From: Stieleria varia
GTDB taxonomy: Bacteria; Planctomycetota; Planctomycetia; Pirellulales; Pirellulaceae
Assembly (NCBI RefSeq): GCF_038443385.1
Contig: NZ_CP151726.1
Span: 8,184,001-8,248,000, forward strand
DNA length: 64,000 bases
Direction of reading: 5' to 3'
The translations under genes were made by a program, and so were the position numbers. Of the stretch, positions 27,731 through 35,448 are shown piece by piece. Every line of letters starts with the position of its first letter. Position 1 is the stretch's first letter. The notes below the pieces were generated by a model that was not told the DNA's origin, ran no database searches, and saw only the letters and a program-made list of their open reading frames with translations.

Positions 27731-28583
27731 GAGAGAAAATGGGACGAGAGAAAATGGGACGGGGGTAGTTCTGAGTCCTAGGAGAGAAACTGGGATGGGG
27801 GTAATTTTGAGCCCTATCGCATGATAAACTGCCTGCTTTGGAGTTTCCATGCCACGACAGAAGCGGGCCGATGAAGCTGGCGTTATTGATCACGCGATCA
27901 ATCGTGGGAACGCTCGTCAGAAGATTTTCCTGAAGCAGGACGACTATGACGCGTTCATTCGAGTGCTGGCCGAGGGATTGGAGAAGTATCCAGTCGAATT
28001 GTTTTCGTTTACACTGATGCCCAATCGCTGGCATTTGGTCCTGCGGCCTCAGCAGAAAGGGCAAATGGGACGTTTGCTTTGTTGGGTGACGGCAACTCAT
28101 TCTCTGCGTTATCACGGGCACTATCGAACTCGCGGCGAAGGCCATCTTTACCAGTCCCGCTTCAAAAGCTTTCCTGTCCAAGGCGACACGCATTTCTATG
28201 TTTTATGTCGCTACATCGAACGCAATCCACTCCGAGCGAACTTGGTCAAGCACGCAGAGGATTGGCAATATGGATCACTTTTTCGTTGGAACCAGTCCGC
28301 AGAGCCACTTCCGAAAATACTCTCGCCATGGCCGATTCCACGACTGCCCAACTGGGTCCAGCGAGTCAATGAACCGTTGGGTGAAAAGGAATTGGACGCC
28401 ATTCGCACCTGCGTCAACCGTGGTCGTCCATTTGGTGATGAGCAGTGGACAGATGAGGTTGCGGAAAAGCACGGACTCTGGTTCACGATGCGCCCGGTGG
28501 GACGCCCCCGCAAGAAGCGGACGCCAACAAAATGAGGGATCGTCCTGTCAATATTACCCCCGTTCCTTTTTCCTCGCCCAATG
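27725..28583 (+). mobile_element. RAYT (IS200-like) element with inverted ends
   Basis: The left end (CATTGGGAGAGAAAATGGGA) and right end (CCTTTTTCCTCGCCCAATG) are imperfect inverted repeats, both continuing to a GGGACGGGGGTA / TACCCCCGTTCC core. On the left the unit GAGAAA(A/C)TGGGA(C/T)G is present three times (27731-27800), as expected for REP sequences beside a REP-associated tyrosine transposase. An internally deleted relative lies at 32143-32298. Confidence 0.8.
27849..28535 (+). CDS. REP-associated tyrosine transposase (RAYT) with altered HUH motif
   Basis: 228 residues, Y1-type transposase fold (PF01797). The family motif MPNHWHLV reads MPNRWHLVL here: the first metal-binding His is Arg60, a one-base change (CAC to CGC), while His62 remains. 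Downstream motifs are normal: GHLYQSRFKSFPV, and FYVLCRYIERNPLRANLV with the candidate catalytic tyrosines Tyr117 and Tyr122. The C-terminus is basic (RKKRTPTK). Such enzymes nick and move REP palindromes. With one HUH histidine missing, activity is doubtful, but the frame is intact. Promoter not evident. Confidence 0.9.
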   Translation: MPRQKRADEAGVIDHAINRGNARQKIFLKQDDYDAFIRVLAEGLEKYPVELFSFTLMPNRWHLVLRPQQKGQMGRLLCWVTATHSLRYHGHYRTRGEGHLYQSRFKSFPVQGDTHFYVLCRYIERNPLRANLVKHAEDWQYGSLFRWNQSAEPLPKILSPWPIPRLPNWVQRVNEPLGEKELDAIRTCVNRGRPFGDEQWTDEVAEKHGLWFTMRPVGRPRKKRTPTK

Positions 28584-29060
28584 TGTCCGACAGCGACGGT
28601 GAGAAGTGGACGATTGCGGAGTGACGCCGTAGAAAGCGTCCAACCACAAAATGCAAATGCATGGGATGATCAATTATTGCGGTTGAAACTGGTCAAGCGT
28701 CCCTTGTTTTTGGCATCAACGCTTCGTTGACGTTATCGACTCGGGGGACGTGAAAAGAATTGGTGACGCAGTATGACAGCTTGCTCTCACGATTCGCAAC
28801 GATTCGGTGTCGAACGATTCGCGTCCCGACGGGACAAAAAAGACAGCCCAGGGCACAGCGTAGCGTCGCCCTGGGGCAATGATTTACAACGTTTGCCACA
28901 GCCCTGCACCAAATCGGTGTCCGACACCTTTTCTACGGCACCTTTTCTACGGCCGATTGAGACTGAAAGATTCGCGAGATACAATTTCCTGCAAAGACAA
29001 TGAATCAGGTTTTACAATGAATCAAATTTTGGTCTCATCTTGTGAGCTTCGGTAGAGAGA
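28584..29060. other. Intergenic gap right of the RAYT element
   Basis: No convincing gene. It contains a GGTGTCCGACACC mini-palindrome near 28917 followed by a doubled TTTTCTACGGC motif (28928-28953). The rest is featureless to my eye. The upstream sequence of the next gene has no clear Shine-Dalgarno. Confidence 0.45.
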
Positions 29061-30893
29061 ATGGAAATTCAAACGAGTTGCCCGGATATTGAATGCCAAA
29101 ACTCCATTCGCGTATCATCAAAAATGGACGGCCAAACCGTTGCATGTGAAGCATGCGGAAAAGAGTTTGTCGTCAAAAGCGGCGTCGGCCTTATTAGCGG
29201 TTTCGACCTTGTCTCTGACGCGGCGGAACAAACGCCGGTCGCTTCGGCAAACCCACCGTTGGAATCCAACCCGTTCGCGGAAATCGATACTCCTCTGATG
29301 CCGGATCTAGAAGAAGCCCTGCGGCAATCGGAATTGAATGCTCGTCCTTTCGTTAGTTCTCCAGCGACGAATTTTGCGTATCCCAGCGACGAGCGAGATC
29401 TTCTCGAAATCAGTCTGGACAACGACTCGTCCATCGAAACCAAGACACTACAAAGTAGGCTTCCGCTAATCATCGGAGCCCTCGTGGCATTTCTAATGAT
29501 TGGCTTGGTAGTTCTTGCAATTCTTTTTGTGCGTTCGTTAGGGATTGGTTCCCAAACCAGTCGCGAGGCAATGGCTGGCGGCGGGGATGCGACAGCGAGT
29601 CTTGACGATTTCGCGGACAATTTCCGACAGTTTCGACGTGGACACGAATTAGGTTCAATCGAGTACTCCAACGTGCATCCAGGGCCTGTCTGTTGGTCAG
29701 GGGTATTCTATTCCTGCAATAAGTTTGGCGTCCTGCGATTTGCGTTACCGAAATCCTGCCCAGTTGACATTGTGTTTTTGTCGGCCCAGGAAGCGATTCC
29801 GCAATGGATGGAATTGAAACCTGGCGCGAGTGTCACGTTTACAGCAAATCTAACACCAAGGGTTCATTATGCGATTCACTGGGGCGCAAACGTTGTCCCA
29901 AACGAATTCAAATACGAGTCCAACGGACTGACCGATGGCACCGGACGGTTGGACGAGAAAGCCGGCTACCAGGGAAGGGATCAGGTGCAAGCAAAGCTGA
30001 TCGTGAACGAACTGCGGCTTGCTTCAGCGAAGCCTCTTTCTGAAATTCAGAACGCGAAAGCGTTTGCCGAGCATTGGGTCGCGCTGGATCTTGGAACATT
30101 AGAGATGAACGAGGATGGCGAAATCACCGGTTTTTCGGCCGCAAGCACACAGCGTCAAAACTTCATCCCCAACCTGCCAGCGTCTGAACAAGTCAGTACG
30201 AATCTGACCGACGACGCACTTGCAATGATCTGTCTGCTCCCCGAGCTTTCTCATTTGACAGTCATCTCCTCGAACCTAACGTCGCAAGCGATGAAAGAGA
30301 TCGCAAAGTGCAAAAAACTAAGAACCCTTTCCTTTATGGGAACGGAATTTTCAAACGAAGACGTGCTGAAAATCAGCAAGTGCGATTCACTTAGCATTCT
30401 CTCGATAGACGGAAAGGGAATTACGGACGAGGCTATCCCAACACTGCTAGCGATGCCCAATTTAAAAAATGTTTTCCTGACTGAATCGGGCATGACGAAG
30501 GAGGGGCTTGCAACTCTAAGGAAGACGCTTCACGAGCGTGTCTTTGGCGAGGAAAGCAAGGATTCGACGACCGATGCATCAGCGGACGCGGAGGTTGGCC
30601 AAGTGCCTCAGGCTGAGATGTATCAATCGCTCGAAACTGCTCCGTCGATTGAAAAATCAACCGAAGCTCCAGAAAAGCAACCGACGAACGACAATGTTGA
30701 ACTGACCGAGGATGACAATTGGCGGACCTTCCGCAGCAGGAATGGCAAATACGAAAAAGAAGCTCGCTTCCTAAAACTCATCGGCGACACAGTCCACCTG
30801 CGAACGCGGGATGGTCAGGAAATTTCTTTGGCCATTGGTCTCTTGTCTGATGACGATCAGCTCTACATTTCCAGAGCTTTAAAGAGTCGTTAA
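29061..30893 (+). CDS. Zinc ribbon-TM-LRR-SHD1 multidomain protein
   Basis: 610 residues. The N-terminus is a zinc ribbon (CPDIEC then CEACGKEF; CxxxxC and CxxC). A membrane segment lies at about 133-153 (LIIGALVAFLMIGLVVLAIL). The exported middle region is not recognised up to about residue 390, where leucine-rich-repeat-like turns begin (LPELSHLTVISSNLTSQAM, LRTLSFMGTEFSNEDVL, LSILSIDGKGITDEAIP, LKNVFLTESGMTKEGL). The C-terminal 60 residues fit the SHD1 (Sla1 homology) domain frequent in planctomycetes: WRTFRSRNGKYEKEARFL, HLRTRDGQEISLAIGLLS and DDQLYISR. The architecture suggests a membrane protein displaying binding domains; its role is unknown. Confidence 0.78.
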   Translation: MEIQTSCPDIECQNSIRVSSKMDGQTVACEACGKEFVVKSGVGLISGFDLVSDAAEQTPVASANPPLESNPFAEIDTPLMPDLEEALRQSELNARPFVSSPATNFAYPSDERDLLEISLDNDSSIETKTLQSRLPLIIGALVAFLMIGLVVLAILFVRSLGIGSQTSREAMAGGGDATASLDDFADNFRQFRRGHELGSIEYSNVHPGPVCWSGVFYSCNKFGVLRFALPKSCPVDIVFLSAQEAIPQWMELKPGASVTFTANLTPRVHYAIHWGANVVPNEFKYESNGLTDGTGRLDEKAGYQGRDQVQAKLIVNELRLASAKPLSEIQNAKAFAEHWVALDLGTLEMNEDGEITGFSAASTQRQNFIPNLPASEQVSTNLTDDALAMICLLPELSHLTVISSNLTSQAMKEIAKCKKLRTLSFMGTEFSNEDVLKISKCDSLSILSIDGKGITDEAIPTLLAMPNLKNVFLTESGMTKEGLATLRKTLHERVFGEESKDSTTDASADAEVGQVPQAEMYQSLETAPSIEKSTEAPEKQPTNDNVELTEDDNWRTFRSRNGKYEKEARFLKLIGDTVHLRTRDGQEISLAIGLLSDDDQLYISRALKSR

Positions 30894-31056
30894 GATTGAG
30901 GGGGGAATTAGCCGCCCTGTTTTGTTCGGAGAAATCATTCGGAGCGTTGACGGTGCAGGCGAAGGCAGGCGCCTTAGATGAACGCGTGGGGACGGAAACC
31001 TATCTGCAAGAGTGTCGATCCGCTGTCCTCAGTTGCCGGGGTGAGCTTCGTTGGAG

Positions 31057-31166
31057 TGAGCTTCGTTGGGGTCAGGCCTTGCATTGGGTTTTCGACGGTG
31101 ATAGATGTTACCGGCCTTTTTGATGTCGCATTTTTGGCCGAATTGAGATCGGATGGTTTCATTGGC
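31057..31166 (+). repeat. 110-bp direct repeat, copy 2
   Basis: Near-identical to 27621-27730. Just before it, GTGAGCTTCGTTGGA is itself a partial tandem duplicate of the repeat start. Here no mobile element follows; the sequence continues into CCAGAAGTGACTC. Confidence 0.9.
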
Positions 31167-31275
31167 CAGAAGTGACTCATTGTTCACGGTCTACGTAGGA
31201 TGGATTCTTTGCTTCCGCCGGGCTTGCCCCGGTTCGGAGCAACAAATGGCAGCTACCCTCATTGCATTCACTTCC

Positions 31276-31320
31276 CCCCACCGCCCGCGAATCGCCGCAG
31301 GCGATTCGCGGGCGGTGGGG
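31276..31320. repeat. Perfect 21-bp-stem hairpin with 3-nt loop
   Basis: CCCCACCGCCCGCGAATCGC plus one base pairs perfectly with the mirrored arm, leaving loop GCA. It is far from a gene end and lacks a terminator T-run. Confidence 0.85.
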
Positions 31321-31594
31321 AGGTTTTGTTGGCGTGCGCAAGTAGCCGTCAGTTGTTTCCTCCGCCGAGACAAGCTCGACGGAAGGTGCTTTAAATCAGA
31401 CCGAAGTAGGATCGAATCATGTTTGTAAGTTTGAAGTGGGAGGAGTGAAGTTGGTAGTTGGCTTTTTGTGCTCGAAGTCGCTTGGAATAGGCACTTGTTG
31501 GGTGACGCAACGTTTCAGCGCTCAGCCCTTTTCCCCCGGAAAAGCTTGGGGAGAATGGAGCCAGGGTGGACGAGTGGTGCGGATTGTGGTTCGA

Positions 31595-31647
31595 GGCCCA
31601 CGGCTAGGCGCGGATGATTCATCAGCCGCCTAGCGTCTGAGGCTCAC
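31595..31647. repeat. REP half-palindrome split by CTAG-flanked mini-insert
   Basis: GGCCCACGGCTAG and CGTCTGAGGCTCAC are contiguous (sharing one CTAG) in the 225-bp element at 54358-54583. Here they are separated by 22 bp (GCGCGGATGATTCATCAGCC plus GC) with CTAG at both edges (31604-31607, 31630-31633). The insert resembles the end of the CTAG-family repeat. Confidence 0.7.
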
Positions 31648-32142
31648 GAGGCATCGAGCTATTTGCTAAGCGTTTCGTTCCTTCGAGCCATGCCGTTGGC
31701 CACGGCGTCCAGCAGGCGGGTGCTTACCGATCCGACGGCCACCTCCGTAGACGATCTCGTCGCCATCGCCGTGACGCAACACGATCTTTACCTTGCCTGG
31801 AGGCGATAGGGAGACACCGGCAGCGGGCAGCTTTGCCGGCCGGCAAATTGCTGCAAGTGTTGATCGAATGTCTGATCACTCACGCCAACCAGCACTGGCA
31901 CGAATTCACATCGATCCGCCCAAACGCCATCCATCGTCGATCCACAGCGTCCCAGCCAATACGTGGTTGTGACCATCGAGGAATCTTTCTTCCATCGCGT
32001 CTCCGAGTCTTGATCAAACCATCGACGAAAGTTCACGCTTTCGCCTGCGTCGTGGAAAAGATGTTTGTTCAGACGTGAGCGAAGCGTTAACAGAGCTTTC
32101 ATCTGCGGCCTCTATGCTTTGCATCAAAGTCAAAGCGACCAG

Positions 32143-32298
32143 GCGGAGAAAATGGGACGGGGGCAGTTTTGATGAGGTTGCGGAAAAGCACGGACTCTGG
32201 TTCACGATGCGTCCGGTGGGACGCCCCCGCAAGAAGCCGACGCCAATAAAATGAGGGATTGTCCTGCCAATATTACCCCCGTCCCTTTTTCTCGCCCA
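32143..32298 (+). mobile_element. Internally deleted RAYT derivative
   Basis: Inverted ends GCGGAGAAAATGGGACGGGGG and CCCCCGTCCCTTTTTCTCGC resemble those of the intact RAYT element. From 32171 the sequence matches the last 84 bp of the transposase gene and its right end (28452-28581), so about 650 internal bases are missing. The transposase stop TGA is retained at 32252-32254. It abuts the truncated gene that follows. Confidence 0.85.
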
Positions 32299-34084
32299 GG
32301 CTGTTGAGCCTTCTTGTAGTTGTATCAAAGCAGAGCTTGAACGTGGGCCAATCCCACCAGGCGGATCCCGAGCATTGCGTTTGAAGCTATCAACCGTCGG
32401 TAGAGCCCGACATCCAGATGCTGTGGTGCCGATCAATCTGGTGAGCGAGTCATCGCAAGCTCTCAATCTGCCTATCTATCTTAAGTGCCGGCTCACCGGA
32501 ATGATGGAATTCTCGCAGCCAATGACTGCAATAGAGGTAGCTGATGCAAATGAGCCAGTGACAGTCAAAATCCCGTTTTTCATGACACCCCCAGTGCAGC
32601 AGCGAAATCTGTTTGCAACGATGCAGCCGGAACTTCTGCCGTGCCAGATTGTTAAGTCTGATGTACACGATAACGCATGGGATATCGCGATCACACTTTC
32701 GCCATCGCAGATACCTGACAGAGGCCTGAGCTTTGTCATCAAGCTTGCTGATGATGTGACCGGTAGGGAAATCGAGACTCACTGCTCGTTAACTAAGCGA
32801 CTGGATCTGCGGCTAAGTCCGCGAACAATGCGATTTTCGAGGGAAGATGATTCTAAGCAGTTTGTTGCAAATTGCCTACTTCAGGCGGCTGTAGATTTGG
32901 AGGAAGGGAAGTCACCAGCAAAAAAAAGTGCCGAAAAACAATTGCCGAAACCTTCTATTTCTGTATCAATGGGAACGAAGCCCCTGAAAACTAGCATCGT
33001 TCCGATTTCTGACAGTAGTTGGAGAATAAAAGTTTTTATCGATTCGGATACGTTAGCAGTCGCCACAGAAAACAACAGGCAATTGGATTGGATTGTTATT
33101 GTGGGCGACATTAAGCAGCCATTCAAGTCGCCGATATCAGTGCTGCGAGCCAGCCTCATGGATGAAGACCTTGACAATCGCAACGCCGAGGCTTCATCAC
33201 TTTTTGATGCTTATATTGGAAACCTAGAATCTATCAAAGACTTTGATGTTGCATACAGAGTTGATAGCTTTGTCACTTGTGAGGGCACAGCGGAGACATT
33301 TAATGAAGTTGTATATGTACGTCATATGGTGAATGACGGGATTGGATTCAAGTTGTTTTTCCGCGAAGCTGAAAGGGAGATGACCGCAGAGAACGGAGAG
33401 GCGAAGAAAGGGTTTCAGCTATCTGCTGGACTCCAATACGATGGACTTGTTTGCACGCGGCAATTCCCAGAAGGTCGCAATTGCTTGCCTCGATCTAATG
33501 ACACGGATGCCCAGTTTGTGCTCGCGATGGCACCGACCGACTACAGATTGATTGGCGTTGCCCGGTTTCCTTACTCATCGGGGGTTCCAGAAGCGGTAAT
33601 TAAGGCTCGACTGAATTCGTATCGAACAGCAAATCCAGCTCAGCGACTACTGCAGGCATCTGGTCGCGGAGCTGGAACAGTGGAACTTAAAACAGATGAC
33701 GGTTTGATTTTTAACGAACATCGTTTCGAATTTGATCTTGAGCATTCTCTGATTAAGAACTGGAGATTCAAACGGCGCTGGCATGAGAGCTCTTCGTTCG
33801 ATCCAATCCTCGTAGAAAGCTATCAATGGCGGCGAATTGGTGGGGTGTATGTGCCGTCAAAGATTGGAGGTGAGTTTCGAGAAATGTACCGAAACAAAGA
33901 TAACGAAATCGAGGTAAAGGTCCATCATTATGATGTTGAATTCAAATGGGTCAGCTTCGGTGAAAGAGTTAGTGATGACAGCGATAGTATCAAAGATATA
34001 GACACGACTTATCTCGACAGTATCCACGAATCGAAGAATCTTCTCCTTTTTGGCGAGTTGGACGACATAGCGAGACCTCTGTAG
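32297..34084 (+). pseudogene. 5'-truncated DUF1573 plus LolA-like fusion gene
   Basis: The frame is open from just after the RAYT-derived stop at 32254. Before the first usable start (TTG 32375) it already encodes EPSCSCIKAELERGPIPPGG, the diagnostic Cys-x-Cys stretch of DUF1573. The gene has therefore lost its signal peptide and the first part of the domain. The remaining 590 or so residues contain Ig-like strands (IYLKCRLTG; LRLSPRTMRFSRED) and then a LolA-like half from about residue 290 (FDVAYRVDSFVTCEGTAETF ... YVPSKIGGEFREMYRN). The two halves resemble, in the same order, the products of 62660-63802 and 58243-59271. Expression from TTG would give a cytosolic fragment of 569 residues; I consider it broken. 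Confidence 0.7.
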
Positions 34085-34478
34085 CTTTATCGCTAGCGCG
34101 ACGCTGGTAGTGGAAGAAGAAGCTAAAAAAACCCTGATCCCCTTTTCGAACTGGGCTGTTCAAAATTCGGGGTTTTGACACTGTGGCGCTCCGCAAGTTT
34201 CTGTCTCTTCTCCCGGCGCAGCCGGGAAAGGCCGGATCGAGCGAAGCAAGATCCGGGAAGGGGCTTGTCTGCGCAAGTCAACGATTGGCAATGGCAAATC
34301 GCTTGGCGGGGCACGCTATCGACTTGGAAAGTCGAGCGACGATTGTCGTTCGACTTTCCAAGTCGAGAACGAGCACCACCGTCCGCCCACATACAAACCA
34401 TACGCTTTGTGCTGTGCTGCGTAACTGTTACCTCCCCCAGCCGCGAAGAATGTAGCGAGCCAGCGTGAATAGTCCGCT
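34085..34478. other. Repeat-derived gap at the right edge of the accessory zone
   Basis: No gene. At 34150-34215 there is a decayed left part of the 225-bp element (CTGTTCAAAATTCGGGGTTT ... GCAAGTTTCTGTCTCTTCTC). At 34456-34477, GAGCCAGCGTGAATAGTCCG is the right end of the CTAG family. A hairpin at 34321-34364 is listed separately. Confidence 0.6.
34321..34364. repeat. 20-bp-stem hairpin
   Basis: GACTTGGAAAGTCGAGCGAC pairs with GTCGTTCGACTTTCCAAGTC with a single G-T pair and a 4-nt loop. It has the same design as the hairpins at 26344 and 31276 but a different sequence. Confidence 0.85.
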
Positions 34479-35405
34479 TTAGGACTTAGACTTGTCTTCG
34501 ATCGGCTCGACATCGACGCTGACTTTCAACGTGTGCGCACCTCCGCCGAGGACCACGCCTCGCATTGGGCTGACGTCGCCGTAGTCCCTGCCGACACAGA
34601 TGGGAATGTGGTTGGTGCTGACCATACAAGCGTTCGTCGGGTCCAGACCGATCCAGCCGACATCCTTGCCCGCATGCACTTCCAACCAAGCATGTGATTC
34701 GTCCGCACCGACCATCCGTGGTTTTCCCGGTGGCGGCGTCGTTCTCAGATAGCCGCTGACATATCTCGCCGCCAACCCGATACTTCGCAGACAAGCGATC
34801 TGGATGTGAGCAAAATCCTGACACACGCCCGCTCGAATCGCGAACGCTTCCTCCGGCGTCGTATTAACAGTCGTGACCGTCGTATCGTAGCGGAAATCAG
34901 CGTGAATTCGACGCGTCAGATCCAGTGAGGCCGCCAAGAGACTGCGGCCCGGCGTGAACGAGGATGTCGCATACTGAGCAAACGGTTCACCGCAACGAAC
35001 CAGCGGCGAGTTGAACCGATGCTCGTCAATCAAGGGCTCCGCCGGTGCCAATTCGATCGAACTGGAGCATTGTTCCCACGGTGGCGTTGAATCTTCGTCG
35101 ATCACTGCTTGCGGTTCGATCGAAACGACGCTCGAGGCCGTTACAACCAACGAACGGTGAACCGACTCGATGGAAAACGTCTGTACGTGATTTCCAAAAT
35201 AGTCAAAGTGGGACTCGATCGTCGTCGGTGCCGGTTCGATTCGTATCTGCGACCGATGACACTGCAGATTGCCACCGCTGACAGGCTGCATCCGCAACTG
35301 GTTTTGGCAGACGGAGACATCCGAGCTGTACTGATAATGTGTCCGGTGCTTGACTCGATACAGAATGGATGCCGAGTCACTTTGGGGGACAGAATTTTGA
35401 TTCAT
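34479..35405 (-). CDS. Transglutaminase-like cysteine protease/transferase
   Basis: 308 residues. The N-terminus is the bacterial transglutaminase-associated beta domain (HRTHYQYSSDVSVCQNQLRM). The papain-like triad is complete: Cys195 in AGVCQDFAH, His238 in DESHAWLEV and Asp255 in GLDPTN. Family members cleave or transfer isopeptide bonds. It ends module B of the ATP-grasp/alpha-E cluster, 43 bp after the fused ATP-grasp/alpha-E gene, and is almost certainly co-transcribed with it. In such clusters the enzyme is predicted to process a peptide made or attached by the ATP-grasp ligase. Confidence 0.92.
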   Translation of the reverse strand: MNQNSVPQSDSASILYRVKHRTHYQYSSDVSVCQNQLRMQPVSGGNLQCHRSQIRIEPAPTTIESHFDYFGNHVQTFSIESVHRSLVVTASSVVSIEPQAVIDEDSTPPWEQCSSSIELAPAEPLIDEHRFNSPLVRCGEPFAQYATSSFTPGRSLLAASLDLTRRIHADFRYDTTVTTVNTTPEEAFAIRAGVCQDFAHIQIACLRSIGLAARYVSGYLRTTPPPGKPRMVGADESHAWLEVHAGKDVGWIGLDPTNACMVSTNHIPICVGRDYGDVSPMRGVVLGGGAHTLKVSVDVEPIEDKSKS

Positions 35406-35448
35406 CAGAGTTCACAAAGACACGCGAGTGAGAAATGGACCGACCGCA

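Larger units (their letters stand above)
30894..32142. other. Non-coding accessory stretch with repeats and gene remnants
   Basis: About 1.25 kb without a confident gene. It holds the second copy of the 110-bp repeat (31057-31166), a perfect hairpin (31276-31320), and a CTAG mini-insertion (31595-31647). A minus-strand frame at 31788-32102 (104 residues, including HLQQFAGRQSCPLPVSPYRL) is not recognised; its neighbouring sequence looks like a decayed gene, so I do not call it. Confidence 0.5.

Noticed and set aside
27725..28583. CRISPR-like array in the REP units
   Set aside because: Units are adjacent or a few bases apart with no uniform spacers and no cas genes nearby.
31788..32102. 104-residue minus-strand frame
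   Set aside because: No recognisable domain, lies in a repeat-rich stretch and its surroundings look like decayed coding DNA; not enough to call a gene.
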